Below are positions 1 to 10,969 of a DNA stretch of 64,000 bases, piece after piece; position 1 is the first letter of the stretch; each line of letters opens with the position of its first letter. This DNA comes from Rhizomys pruinosus (taxonomy: Eukaryota > Chordata > Mammalia > Rodentia > Spalacidae). The stretch lies in the NCBI GenBank assembly GCA_009823505.1, contig VZQC01005746.1, forward strand, positions 793,454 through 857,453. Direction: 5' to 3'. Under the pieces are notes generated by a model. That model had not been told where the DNA came from. It saw only the letters and a program-made list of their open reading frames with translations, and did not search any database. The position numbers and the translations under genes were made by a program.

Positions 1-1065
1 TGCTCTGATTTTTGTATTTTCTTCTTGTCTGCTCCGTTTAGGGTTCATTTGTTTTGTTTCTCAAGTATTTTTAGCTGCAGTGTTAGGGTCATTTCACTTG
101 TGTTCTTTCTGTTTTTTTAATGTAGGCTATTGAGCCTATAAACTTCCCTCTTAGGACTGCTTTAAAGATCCCATAGATTTTTGCGTGTGTTTGTTTTATC
201 ATTGTCATTCAGTTCCCAGGAATGTTTTTATTCTTTCTTTATTTCTTCCATTGACCACTCATTATTCACGGAGAGTGTTGTTTAGTCCTCCATGTGTTCC
301 TGTACGGAGTAGCGGTTTTTTATGGTGTTGATACTGAGTCTTGTTTTCTTGATTTGGTCTGATAGGAATGCATGACAATATTTCAATCTTTTTATATTTG
401 TGTGAGTTTTTCCCGATGTCCCAATATCGTCTATTTTGGAGAATGTTCCCATGAGGTGTTGAGTAGAAAGTGTATTCTCTGGTGTTTGGGTGAAATATTC
501 GATAGATGTCTGTGAGGCTCATTTGGTGTTGTATCCTGTGTCATTTATGTTCCGGATGTGTCTCTCTGTTTATCTTTGTCCTGTGACCGTGTCTAGGGGT
601 ACTAATGGGATTATTGAAAGTCCCCTAGTATAGTGTGCTGGGGTTTTAATCTGTGCCTTGAGATCTGAAGAATTGTCTTTATAAAGTTGGTTGCACCGGT
701 GTTTGGTGCATAATATTTATAATTTTGAAATCTTCATCGTCAATTGTTCCTTTAATAAGATGTAGTGGCCCTCTTGTCTCTTTTGATTTCTTTTGCTTGA
801 AGTCTATTTTGTCTGAATTTAGAATAGCACACACCTGCTTTCTTTTTGTACCTTTTTTGGAATACTTTCTTCCATCCCTTCACCTTAAGTTGTGCTACCT
901 TAATTGAATTGATGGTTTCTTGTAGACAGCATATGATGTGGTTTTGTTTCCTAATCCATCTCCCAGTCTATGCTTTTGATTGGGGAGTTTAGCCCCTTAA
1001 TATTTAAGGTTATAATTGAAAGATGGATGTGCTTCCTTTCCTTTTTATCCATTTTGGCTTCTTAG
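1..1065 (-). pseudogene. L1 ORF2 N-terminal fragment (AP endonuclease domain)
   Basis: ORF2p nicks target DNA and primes reverse transcription. This piece encodes the start of the protein and the apurinic-endonuclease-like domain. The best open stretch is 262-522, carrying LTDIYRIFHPNT and KEYTFYS-like text typical of L1 endonuclease. Several frameshifts break the frame between 1,065 and 1. The rest of the endonuclease and the reverse transcriptase are cut off by the window edge. The antisense of the inter-ORF and ORF2-start region is recognisable at 990-1,090 by comparison with 18,600-18,690. Inactive as written. Confidence 0.88.
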
Positions 1066-1109
1066 CCTCTGATTTTGCTCCTATGGTTATGTTTTATTAG
1101 TTTCTTTTC

Positions 1110-2330
1110 CTAGGTGTTTGAGGATTGTTGCTCCTCTCTTCCCCCTTTGAATTGTTCAAAGTATTTTATGAAGAGTTGGTTTTCCAGACATGTATTCCCT
1201 CATCTTTTATGTCATGGAAGATTTTTCTCTCTCCTTCATAGATGTCGACATTTTTGCTGGGTAACGTATTTCTGGGTTGGCATCCGTAGTCCCTTAACAC
1301 TCGGGATAGCTTTGCCTCCATGTTCTTCTTGCTTTCATGGTTTGAGGCGAGAAGTCAGTTGTATTCTGATGGGTTTCCCTTTGTATGTGACTTGTTGTTT
1401 TCTTTTGTAGCCCTCAGAATTTTGTCTTTATTTTGGGCATTAGCATTTTAACTATATTATGGCGTGGAGGTGTTTCTTTTCTGATCTTGTCTGTTTGGAG
1501 GCTGATGTTGCTTCTTGTATTTGTATGGGTTTGTCTATTTTTAGTTTGGGGAAGTTTTTCATCTATTTTATTCTGTGAAGATCTGATCAATACTATATTC
1601 TTGAGATTCTTCTCCTTCCTCTATCCTTATGATACGGACGTTTGACCTTTTCATAGTGTCCCATATTTCCTGGTTGTTCTCACGTTTGGTATTTTTAATT
1701 TTTCATAGTCTTTATTTGAGCTTTTTAATTGCTCTGTGTTATCTTCCAGGTCTGATATCTTTGTTCTGCTTCCTCCATTCTACTTAGAGGCTTTTTTCCT
1801 TTCCTTTCTTCTTGATATGAATGTGTTGTTCATTCCTTTTTCATTTCATCCTGTGTTTTTTTTATTACTTCCATTTCCTTTTTGAGCTCCCAATCTCTTC
1901 TTGGTGCTTCTCAATACTCTTCTTTGTGCTCCTTACTTCGTTGGTTGGGTTTCCTTTTTCAGTGTTTCTACTTCCTTTGGAGTTTGTTTTTTTCTCCCCC
2001 TCTAGGTCTTTCTGGAGTTTGTTGGTCTGTTCCTTTAGTTCTTTCTGAAGTTTGTCATTGTATCCCTCTAGGTCCTTTTGAGTTTTTCATTCTCTCTCTT
2101 TCTTAGTTCTCTATATTCTTTTTTTTTCTCTCCCTCTAGTTCTTTCCGGAGTTTTGTCAATCTGTTCCTTTAGTTCTTTCTGATGTTTGTCATTGTATCC
2201 CTCAAGGTCCTTTTTTGAGTTTTTCATTCTCTCTCTTTAGTTCTCTGACTTCCTTTATGTTCTTAATTTCTCTGCCTAGGTCTGCAATTATTCCTCTAAG
2301 ATCTGTGTTCCTTGGGTCTCCTTCAAGGGT
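1110..2330 (-). pseudogene. L1 ORF1 (RNA-binding chaperone), degenerate
   Basis: ORF1p is the trimeric nucleic-acid chaperone that packages L1 RNA. The antisense strand shows its usual layout: an N-terminal region near 2,330-2,250, a long heptad-type coiled-coil segment rich in Lys/Glu/Leu (2,250-1,750; on the plus strand it appears as repeated ctttctgaagttt-type blocks), then the RRM-like and C-terminal domains (1,700-1,110). The coiled-coil section contains internally repeated blocks (compare 1,985-2,060 and 2,140-2,215), as expected for heptad expansion. No frame runs through it; stops and indels are frequent. Identification rests on similarity with the ORF1 of the other two L1 copies in the window. 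Confidence 0.85.
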
Positions 2331-2639
2331 TCCCATTGTAGCTATCACCTACAAGTTTGGTAGAGCTTGGTGAGGATTATCCTGTCCTTTCCAATTGTTG
2401 TCCCTTCGTCGTGTCCCTGGCATGTGGGCTTCCCTTTTGTGGTTAGATCACAAATAGCAGACGGTTTTGCTTTCCTCCTTCAGATAACTTTTTTGTTGTT
2501 GTTGTTGTTTCCCTTCCTCCTCTCTGTTTTATGGAGTATGGACTTGTCTGCTTTTCAATTTTGTTGCTATCTTAGTATTGAAGCCAAAGCACTCTTCTCT
2601 TTTGTCTGAAGGTTCTCCAACGGGGGGGGGGGGTTTATT

Positions 2640-3745
2640 TGCCTTCACCGCGCCCCGGCAGCACTTGCTCAAAGGCGCAGCCGCCCTGGCCAGCCGGCGC
2701 AGCGTCTGGCCGGCGAGCCCTCGGCCCCGCGCCCGGGTCCCGCCTCCAAGGCCCCAGCTCCCAAGCTACTCGCCCAGGTGGCTTCTGGGTATCCTGCCAA
2801 AAGGCGCAGCCGCCCTCGACGCCAGGACTCTCCGGACCTTGGCCCAGCGCCCGGGTCCCGCCCTCAAGGCCCCAGCTCCACAAGACTACTCGCCCAGGTG
2901 CTTCTGGGTTCCTGCCCAAAGCGCAGCCGCCCTGGCCGGCCGGACTCTCCGGACCCTCTGGCCAGCGCTTGGGTCCCGCCTCAAGGCCCAGCTCCCAAGC
3001 TACTCGCCCAGGGGCTTCTGGGTATCCTGCCCAAAGGCGCAGCACGCACTGGCCGCAGACTTCCGGACCCTCTGGCGCACCAGCGCCGGGTCCCGCCTCA
3101 AGGCCCCAGCTCCCAAGCTACTCGCCCAGGTGGCTTTCGGGTATCCTGCCCAAAGGCGCAGCAGCCCTCGGCCGCCGGGACTCTCCGGACCCTCTGGCCC
3201 CAGCGCCCGGGTGTCTCCGCCCTCTAAGGCCCCTAGCTCCCAAGCTACTCGCCCAGGTGGCTTCTGGGTATCCTGCCCAAAGGCGCAGCCGCCCTGGCCG
3301 CCAGACTCCTACGGACCCTCTGGCCAGCCGGGCCCGGGTCCGCCCTCAAGGCCCCAGCTCCCAAGCTACTCGCCCAGGGGCTTCTGGGTATCCTGCCCAA
3401 GGCGCAGCCGCCCTGGCCGCCGGAGACTCTCCGGACCCTCTGACCCAGCGCCCGCGGTCCCGCCCTCAAGGCCCCCACTCCCAGACCTCTCGCCCAGGTG
3501 GCTTCGGGTATCCTGCCCAAAGGCGCAGCCGCCCTGGCCGCCAGACTCTCCGGACCTCTGGCCCAGCGCCCGGGTCCCGCCCTCAAGGCCCCAGCTCCCA
3601 AGCTACTCGCCCAGGTGGCTTCTGGGTATCCTGCCCAAAGGCGCAGCCGCCCTGGCCGCCAGACTCTCCGGACCCTCTGGCCCAGCGCCCGGGTCCCGCC
3701 CTCAAGGCCCCAGCTCCCAAGCTACTCGCCCAGGTGGCTTCTCTG
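2640..3745 (-). repeat. L1 5'UTR promoter monomer array, ~119-bp period, ~9 units
   Basis: Tandem GC-rich array lying exactly where an L1 internal promoter should be, upstream of ORF1 on the minus strand. The shared string ctactcgcccagg (or a close variant) recurs at 2,766, 2,886, 3,000, 3,118, 3,245, 3,366, 3,486, 3,603 and 3,722, giving spacings of 114-127 bp. Each unit also carries aaaggcgcagc, ctctccggaccctctgg and gcgcccgggtcccgccctc. Read on the minus strand, the last contains a GGGCGG GC box, a likely Sp1-type site, so most monomers carry at least one. The array is a local CpG island in otherwise AT-rich DNA. Apparent long proline/arginine-rich frames through it are by-products of the periodicity. 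Units vary mainly by one-base indels. Mouse L1 monomers are about 200 bp, so this is a different monomer type. Confidence 0.88.
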
Positions 3746-3779
3746 TTGGGTATTTCTAGAGTTGACTGACACATGAGTC

Positions 3780-4420
3780 ATGAAACTGATTTGGGGAAAC
3801 CTGTCCTCACCAGCAAAACTTCCTGATACAATAGAATGTGATACACACAGAATAACAGACTGCAGAGTACATACCCTTGGATGGGACTCCTGTGCTAAAC
3901 CTCACCCACCCATGGCTCAAGGAACAATTCGGAAGAGGGGGTGGAAAGATTGTAAGAGCCAGGGTTGGTGCATGAACAAAAAAACCAGAGGCTTTCTGGC
4001 CACTGGGAACTTGCTTATACGAACTTGGAACAGTGGTGACAGCATATAGAAGAACCATATTGGTGACTCCATCAGACACAAACTCAACATAAAATGAGAA
4101 AATTGAGCAGCAGGACCCAACCCTAGCCAAATTATTACTGCTGGGTGAGGGAGAGTAGATCTTCTTTAAGGTAGTGACTCTAGATAGGCTGACTAGACTC
4201 CAGTAGGTGAACTTGTACTGGGGGACATCTGAGTACAAATGCTTGGCAAGAGAAGACTGTATGACAGAATGCATGAAATCCAGTGGGTACGGAGGTTACA
4301 TGGTGGGTGGAGGGGAGGTGTCTAAATTTGTTTAAGAGCTATTATATGAAATGCACAAACTCTCAATATTTTTTCAGTTAAAAAATTTTAATAGAAACCT
4401 GACCAGAGGAATCCCATCCT
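3780..4420 (+). mobile_element. Probable L1 3'UTR-derived segment
   Basis: Non-coding. The right half shows the signature of L1 3' ends seen elsewhere here (41.9-42.1 kb, 47.9-48.1 kb and, inverted, 12.2-12.5 kb): gcagaatg-like text, a short G-rich stretch (gtgggtggaggggaggtg), then tatgaaatgcacaaac followed by an A/T-rich tail near 4,340-4,400. The left half (3,780-4,100) has no clear match and may be older 3'UTR or unique flank. It abuts the 5' end of the minus-strand L1 at about 3,745. Confidence 0.4.
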
Positions 4421-4447
4421 ATTGGAAAACCATGACAACTACCCTTT

Positions 4448-4698
4448 TTTAATTTATTTATTTTATTTATTATTTTCTATGTGTATGAATGTACTGTCTG
4501 CATGCAGGTCTGTGCACCTGTGTCGTGCAATGCCGCGGCGGTCAGAAGAGGGTGTCGGATTCCCCTGGAACTGGAGTTCTCCTGGAATTGGAGTTACAGA
4601 TGATGGTTCTCAGCCGCCATGTGGGTGCTGGGGATCGAACCCAGGTCCTCTGCAAGAACAGTCGGCGCTCTTAACCACTAGGTCATCTCTCCAGCCCC
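4448..4698 (-). mobile_element. B2 SINE with 14-bp target-site duplication
   Basis: Minus-strand B2: tRNA-derived head at the right (ggggctggagagatgacct on the minus strand, with the Pol III B-box text ggttcgatcccc) and an AT-rich tail at the left. The flanks carry the direct repeat gacaactaccctttt-type: 14 bp at 4,434-4,447 and 4,699-4,712. It keeps many CpGs and is little diverged, so it looks recent. It sits to the left of the Fam98b retropseudogene, possibly inside that copy's 3'UTR. Confidence 0.95.
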
Positions 4699-4712
4699 GA
4701 CAACTACCCTTT

Positions 4713-5160
4713 AACACAATTTTTAAGACACTTTCTGTATTTTGTAAAATAGAATTAACAAATACAGGACACACCCACAGGAATTCAGGTGAGACAAGAG
4801 TCTATTTTCCTTTCTGTTACAGGTGGGATCATGTAGGTGTTTCAACCCTGAACAAAATACCCATTAACAGTCTAAATTCAATCATGAAAATAAAACACAT
4901 TCCATTTTCCAAGTTTGCTGGTAATAAATATTTACATTTTTAAAAATAGCGTTTTCATTTTTTAAAAAAAGACACAACATGCTCAAGAGTACACAGAATA
5001 TGAGAAAAACCTGTTGAGAGATCAACTAGTAGTATAAAACATTATTCCTACATCTTTAAGGATGACATCATAGGGAGTCTAACGATTTCCTTCAAAGATG
5101 GTGTTCAAGTATATTATTAAAACACTGTAGCCACTGTATCTAGCAAAGAAGCACTGCTTT
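4713..5160 (-). other. Possible 3'UTR of the Fam98b retrocopy
   Basis: No coding content. On the minus strand this AT-rich stretch continues directly from the Fam98b stop codon (5,177-5,179), so it may be the 3'UTR of the retrocopied mRNA, later hit by the B2 at 4,448. I cannot confirm this without the parent mRNA, and no clear poly(A) tail was found at its left end. Confidence 0.35.
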
Positions 5161-5176
5161 CTAATCTTTATTCTTT

Positions 5177-6005
5177 TTAATATCTTCTATACCCATGACC
5201 ACCTCCACCTCCTTCATATGGATCTCTGTATCCTCCTCTCCCATAACCCCTCTTCCACTGTAATCTCCCCTCCCACCATAATCTCCTCTGCCTTGGAACC
5301 CTCCTCTCTCACCGCCTCCACCACCACCTCCCTCAACCTCTTCCACCCCAACCACCCCTTCCTCCACCTTCTTGTCTCTTTTGCCAAGGGGGAATTTCAG
5401 GGGGGTGGTTTGATCTCATTAGGCCATCCTCCCCTATCAGGCACCCTTCCCATCAGCACCTTATTAATGGCACATGCTGTCTTCTCCCAGCTGTTGCCAC
5501 TGCTTTTCCTAATGATCTTCGACAGATCTTCACGAGCAACAAGCAGGTGTGCCAACGTAATTGTTGTCTTGGGTGACAAAGCATAGCACTTGGGCTGGTA
5601 AATCCTTGCTATATTATCTGTTTTTACCCTGGCTCTATCTGACAATCCAAATTACTGCACTGTCACATCTAACTGCTTCATTAACATCAGCCTGCAGCAC
5701 TCGTACTCACAGGAAAGGGCATCATTAATTCTTTCCAGTTTTTCTGCCTGTTCTGAATTTAAATCAGTCTTTAGTAGTGGTTTTCCCACATGATTTTCTG
5801 GACTTTAGAAAGAATAGCCTTCACCTTTGATTCCACTTGGTTTAGCATAAGTGGAATGTCAGAAGTGTTTGATTTGGGGATCCCAATGATATCACGTAGC
5901 TTAAACTTCCTGGTAAATTTCACTGATTTTATCTAATTGAGAACTTTTGCATTTCTTGTTCTGTAATATTTGTAAAGCTTGAAGTTCTGTACTTAAAAGC
6001 CATAG
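5177..6005 (-). pseudogene. Fam98b: Fam98b processed pseudogene, 5'-truncated
   Basis: FAM98B is a subunit of the tRNA-ligase complex. The minus strand encodes, without introns, recognisable FAM98 text: ELQALQILQNKK (about 5,950), LNSEQAEKLERINDALSCEY (about 5,720), RARVKTDNIARIYQPK, SPKTTITLAHLLVAREDLSK, EKTACAINKVLMGRVPDRGG (5,440-5,620), then a Gly/Arg-rich tail ending in a degenerate RDPY...YRRY and a stop at 5,177-5,179. The Gly-rich end with a YRRY finish fits FAM98B better than FAM98A. Frameshifts near 5,660, 5,790 and 5,397 and missing N-terminal sequence show it is a dead retrocopy. The 5' end meets the plus-strand L1 at about 6,005. Absence of introns where the parent is multi-exonic indicates retroposition. 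Confidence 0.88.
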
Positions 6006-6129
6006 AGTGAGAAGCCAGTGAGGCAAGGTGGACTTGAGGTGCCAGAATTCAAAGAAACAAATAAACAGACAAATCCACATGCCAAAGACACAAAGAAAAA
6101 TAACATGGGAAAAGCTCATAATAAATCCA

Positions 6130-6397
6130 CACCAGACTTTACCAACCCTACACAAGATCCCTACAATGAAATCAGTGAAGAAAGAAGCCAAGAGACTGAC
6201 CTTAGAAGAACAATGGTACACATATTCAAAGAAATTAGAGAACTAAGGGAAAAGAATGAAAAACTCAAGAAAGACTGAGAAGGAGATAATGAAAAATGGT
6301 GGAAAGAACTGAGAGATTGAAAAACCCAAGAAGAGCCTAGAGGGAGAAAATGACAAACTCTGGAAAGTAGTGGAAACACTGAAAAGATCCCAGGCTG

Positions 6398-6430
<33 letters not shown>

Positions 6431-7252
6431 AAAGAAAATGACCAATGAACCAAGGATCTACAAGATGAGAAGGACAGGCTCCAGAGGGAAGTGGAAAATC
6501 TAAAGAAATCACAGGACGAAATGAAAAAGGATATTGAACATACATTCAACCACCAGAAAAGGATGGGAAAAAGCATCAGAAGCAGAATGGAAGAAGCAGA
6601 AAAAAGACTATCAGACCTGCAGGATAATACAGAGCAACTAGAAAGCTCAAATAAAGATTATGAAAAATTTTTAAAAAACACAAGAGTGGAACAACCAGGA
6701 AATGTGGGACACTATGAAAAGACCAAACCTCCACATCATAGGGATAGATGAAAGAGAAGAATCCTAAGACCACACTGTTGACCAGATCTTCAACAGGATA
6801 ATAGAAGAAAATTTCCCCAAACTGAAGAAAGACAATACCATACAAATACAAGAAGTACATAGAACACCAGAAAGACAGGACCAGAAAAGAAACTCCCCAC
6901 GCCATATAATTGCTAAAACACTAGATGCTCAATACAAAGACAAAATACTGAAAGCCACAAGAGAAAAACAACAAGTTACATATAAGGCGAAACCCATCAG
7001 AATTACAGCTGACTTCTCAGTCCAAACTATGAAAGCTAGAAGAATGTGGACCAAAGTATTTCCTGGCATCAAATGACTTTAGATGCCAACCCAGACAACT
7101 ATATCCAGCAAAAACGTCAGTTATAATTGAAGGAAAAAGAAAAATATTTCACGACATAAACAAAATGAAAGAATATATGTCTAAGAAACCAACACTGCAG
7201 AAAATCATCGAAGCAATCCAAAGAACAGAGGAAAGGAGCAAGTATCCCTAAG
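6130..7252 (+). pseudogene. L1 ORF1, degenerate, with internal A-run
   Basis: Encodes the L1 RNA chaperone in pieces. Order: N-terminal part and start of the coiled coil (to about 6,280; KEIRELREKNEKLKKD), further coiled coil (6,300-6,660; SRMEEAEKRLSDLQDN matches the conserved pre-RRM segment), RRM-like domain (6,680-7,000) and C-terminal domain (7,000-7,250; KARRMW, PRQLYPAKTSVI-type text, then KQRTEERSKYP-like end). A run of about 32 A interrupts the coiled coil at 6,397-6,428, either a microsatellite expansion or an assembly artefact. Multiple stops are present. Confidence 0.87.
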
Positions 7253-7301
7253 CAATTAAAGAGAGAAATCAACAAAAGCATATCAGAGTAAATGCAAACC
7301 T

Positions 7302-9955
7302 ATGCTAAGAATGCAAACAAAAAATAAGGTGAAAGGAAGCAACACACATCTCTCAATAATAACTTTAAATACTAATGGTCTAAACTACCCAATCAAAAGA
7401 CATAGACTGAGAGAATGGATTAGGAGACAGAATCCTTCTATATGCTGTCTACAAGAAACCCATCTCACCCTCAAAGTCATACACCACCTTAGAGTGAAAG
7501 GATGAAAAAATATTCCAAGTGAATGGTACCAAGAAACAAGCTGGAGTGGCTATTCTAATATCAGACATAATAGATATCAAAGTAAAACTAATCAGAAGAG
7601 ACAAAGAGGGACATTACATCCTTGTCCAAGGAGCAATTAACTATGAAGCCTTCACAATCCTAAATGTCTATGCACCAAACTCTGGTGCACCTAACTTTAT
7701 AAACACTATTCTGTAGGACCGCAAGACACAGATTAATCCTAACACACAATAGTGGGAGACTTCAACACCCCACTGAACCCCTCGGATAGATCAACTGGAC
7801 AAAAAATAAACACAGAGACATCAGAAATGAACAATACAGTACACCAAATGGAGCTCACAGACATCTACAGAATATTCCAGCCAAATGCCAAAGAATATAC
7901 TTTCTACTCAGCACCTCATGAAACATTCTCCAAAATCGACCACATACTGGGACACAAAAGAAATGTCAACAAATACAAAAGGATTGAAATTATTCCATGC
8001 ATTCTATCAGACCAGAGTGCAATAAAGCTCAATATGAACACCAGAATAAGCCCAACTAGCTACAAGAATACATGAAGACTAAACAACACAATCCTGAATA
8101 ATGAATGGGTCAGGGAAGAAATAAAGAGAGAAATAAAAGTATTCATGGAACTGAACGAAAAAGACAATACAACAAAACAAAATTTGTGGGATACTTTAAA
8201 AGCAGTCTTGAAAGGGAAATTTATAGCCCTAAGTGACCATGTCAAAAAAACAAAAAGGGAACAAATAAATGATCTAACACTGCATACTTGAGAGACAACA
8301 ACAAATAAACCTTAAACCCAAAGGCAGGAAGAAATCACAAAAATCAGAGCAGAAATCAATGAAGTAGAAACAAAGAGAACAATACATAAAATCAATGAAT
8401 CCAAAAGCTGGTTCTTTGAAAAGATAAACAAAATAGACAGACCTCTAGCCCAGTTAACCAAAAGAAAGAAAGAGCAACTCCAAATCAATAGTATTTGTGA
8501 TGAAAGGGGAAACATCACAACAGACAAAGAAGAGATCCAGACAACCATATGGGAATACTTCAAAAGCCTATACTCCACTAAATTTGAAAACCTAAGAAAA
8601 ATGGGTGAATATTTGAAATCCTGGGAACCAACAAATCTTAACCAAGAAGAGATTGACAATTTAAACAGACCCATAATATTTGACAAAATTGAGACTGTAA
8701 TAAGAAACTTCCCAACTAAAAAAAAGCCAGGGCCCATATGGAATCACACCAGAATTCTATAAGTCATTTAAAGAGGTCCTATAACCATTACTACTCAATC
8801 TCTTCAGAAGGATACAAAAGAGGGAATTCTCCCAAATTCCTTCTGTGAAGCACGCATCACCCTAATACCCAAACCAGGCAAAGACACATTCAAAAACGAA
8901 AGCTATAGACCCATTTAATTAATGAACATAGATGCAAAAATTCTCAATGAAATACTTGCAAGTCACATACAGACCCACATCAAAAAGATCATCCATCATG
9001 ACCAAGTTGGATTCATACCAGAGATGCAGGGCTGGTTCAACATATGTAAATCAACAAATATCATAAAACACATAAATGGACTGAAAGACAAAAACCACAC
9101 AATCATCTCAATTGATGCAGAAAAAGCATTTGACAAGATCCAGCATCCCTTCATGCTTAAAGTCCTAGAAGGAATTGGACTGAAGGGAACATTCCTCAAC
9201 ATGATCAAAGCCATATATAGCAAAACCACTGCCAACATCATCCTAAATGGAGAAAAATTCTAACCATTTCCCTTAATGGCAGGAACCTGGCAAGGCTTTC
9301 CCTTATCACCACTCCTCTTTAATATAGTGCTTGAAACACTTGCTAAGGCAATAAGGCAAGAAAAGGAAATTAAAGGAGTACTAATTGGAAAAGACAAAAT
9401 TAAGCTATCCCTTTTTGTAGATGATATGATAGTTTACCTAAGGGATGCTAAAAACTCCACCAGAAAACTTCTAGAAAGGATTAAGAGTTACAGTAAAGTG
9501 GTGGGATACAAAATTAACCTGGAAAAAATCAGTAGCCTTTTTTTACACCAACAATAAACAAGTGGAGAAGGAATATAAGAAGACCTTCCCACTCACAATA
9601 GCCTTAAAAATAATAAAATACCTGGGAACAAACCTAACCAAAGATACCATGATCTCTACAATGAAAATTTTAAACCACTGAAGAAGGAGATTGAAAATGA
9701 CATCAAAAGATGGAAAGAACTCTCATGCTCATAGATTGGAAAAACCCAAATTGACATACAGATTCAATGAAATCTCAATCAAAATCCCCATGAGCTTCTT
9801 TACAGACTTGGGGAAAAAATCCTTAAATTCATATGGAAGAAAAAAAGACCCCAAATAGCTAAAGCAACCCTGAGTGAAAAATGCAATACAGGGGGAATTG
9901 CTCTACCAGACTTCAAGCTATATTACAGGGCCATACTCATAAAGACAGCCTGTAT
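7302..9955 (+). pseudogene. L1 ORF2 (endonuclease + reverse transcriptase), degenerate
   Basis: Endonuclease motifs are visible in order: SIITLNTNGLN and CCLQETHL (7,340-7,470), ILNVYAPN (7,660), GDFNTPLNPSDRS (7,755), and the SDH motif decayed to SDQSAIKL (about 8,010), which would remove a catalytic histidine. The RT part follows: [13 protein letters not shown] (about 8,995), [15 protein letters not shown] (9,108), a [15 protein letters not shown] block (9,290) and FVDDMIVYL (9,415), which keeps the two catalytic aspartates of the F/YxDD box. The frame is interrupted near 7,505, 7,716, 8,075, 8,750, 9,263 and 9,557. The C-terminal cysteine-rich region is absent because the element ends at about 9,955. 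Confidence 0.92.
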
Positions 9956-9959
9956 GTCT

Positions 9960-10775
9960 GTGGTTGGGTTCCAAAAGCACTGGGACCCTGTATACCCTTT
10001 TGCTTTCAGCAAAGGCAGGATGAAGCAAAGACAGATGAATTTCACAAGCAGAGCAAGGGTTAGTGGGTGGTTGGACCATCTTGCCTGTGCAGGGGCGGTA
10101 GTCTGCAGAATATATGAGAATTTATCAAGTTTATATTGGGGCCAAGCCATGTTCGATGTGAGGTTTGATAGTGTCCCTGAGTCCAAGAAGAGAGAGATTT
10201 CGGGGAGCAGATGAGAGGGAAAGAGAGATTAGGAGGGAAGGGAAAGAGCATTTTTAATCCTCAGACAAGCAAAAGAATGAAGTAGAGACTCTTCCAAGTC
10301 CAGGATGAGGAAGGGGAATGTGAGGTCTTCCCAGAGGAGCAGCAGCCAAGAATGGCATTCTTGTCAAGCTTCAGTTCCTCCACAAAACAGTTTCCCAAGC
10401 CACTCCACATAACATCTTGAAGGCAAATGAGGGGCACCCTCACCAGGGCATGGGGAAATGCTCAGCATTTACCTGGAGAGGGGAGAGAGGTTGAAGAGAT
10501 GGACTCAAATGTTTTAGCCCAGATGTGGTGAATGACAGAATATGGTCCTTGACACAGAAACCAAACACAGTTTGGGCTCAGCAAGAAGGATCAGGATGTC
10601 AGAGACCCAAGAGTCCTTCCCATGTTCTCAGCACCAAATGTGTAGAAAAGGTTGCAGCAAAGACCAAGAAAACTCCATGGTGGACAGCAGTTTATTGGGG
10701 GAATAGACTTCTGGACTTCCTCTTCCTGGGATCAGAGAGAGAGCGAGCACCCCTGAGAAGCCATCGTTAATGCCT
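9960..10775 (-). mobile_element. ERV fragment: LTR 3' end, primer-binding site and leader/gag start, antisense
   Basis: Read on the minus strand from the right: an LTR end with AATAAA (10,691-10,696) and a downstream R/U5-like part, then tggtgctgagaacatggg (within 10,617-10,636), which resembles a retroviral tRNA primer-binding site following an LTR, then a leader and a short open stretch (9,923-10,186) that could be the start of a gag region. No upstream U3, pol or env was found. The class I (gammaretrovirus-like) assignment is tentative. It is broken and joins the truncated L1 at about 9,957. Confidence 0.5.
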
Positions 10776-10965
10776 AACAATAGTATGAAAACTAAGACCT
10801 TTGGTAAGTTTTGGTAAAACCTGTTTGTGTAGAATGTCCAAATGTTTCTAGTGATGACTAGATAACAAAGAATTTCACAAGTCAAATGTTTTGCAATGTT
10901 TGTTTACAACAAAATAAAAGGATTATCTAAATGAGTCATTGGGTAATAAATTGATAGAAGTAATT
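10776..10965. other. No recognisable feature
   Basis: AT-rich, non-coding, no repeat recognised. Confidence 0.5.
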
Positions 10966-10969
10966 TTAC

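Larger units (their letters stand above)
1..3745 (-). mobile_element. L1 retrotransposon with monomeric 5'UTR (3' part cut by window edge)
   Basis: Autonomous non-LTR retrotransposon read right to left. In element order: a tandem promoter array (3,745-2,640), a non-repeated 5'UTR (about 2,640-2,340), ORF1 (about 2,330-1,110) and the endonuclease part of ORF2 (about 1,065-1). The reverse transcriptase part lies outside the window. The body aligns by eye with the second minus-strand L1 at 14.7-19.7 kb and with the plus-strand L1 at 6-10 kb. Both reading frames are broken by stops and single-base indels, so this copy is inactive as written. The monomers also differ mainly by one-base indels, which could be consensus error as well as decay. 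A run of about 12 G near 2,622-2,634 separates 5'UTR from array. Confidence 0.93.
6008..9955 (+). mobile_element. L1 retrotransposon, 3'-truncated
   Basis: Plus-strand L1 with a short 5'UTR remnant (about 6,008-6,130), ORF1 (about 6,130-7,250), a short inter-ORF spacer, and ORF2 from about 7,302 up to text equivalent to [20 protein letters not shown] near 9,895-9,950. There the L1 stops abruptly and an antisense ERV fragment begins. The ORF2 C-terminal domain, 3'UTR and poly(A) are missing. Frames are broken at many points, so it is an inactive fossil. Confidence 0.93.

Noticed and set aside
2578..3769. Long proline/arginine-rich open frames on both strands (up to 393 codons)
   Set aside because: They exist in several frames at once because the GC-rich monomer array has few stops; they follow the repeat period, not a protein.
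3780..4274. Minus-strand 155-codon frame
   Set aside because: Composition is not protein-like, and the right part resembles an L1 3'UTR in the opposite orientation.
4448..4698. tRNA gene suggested by the A- and B-box-like motifs
   Set aside because: These belong to the tRNA-derived head of a B2 SINE; no cloverleaf gene is present. The same applies to all other B2 copies.
5161..5367. Glycine-rich small protein gene
   Set aside because: It is the C-terminal tail of the Fam98b retropseudogene, read after a frameshift.
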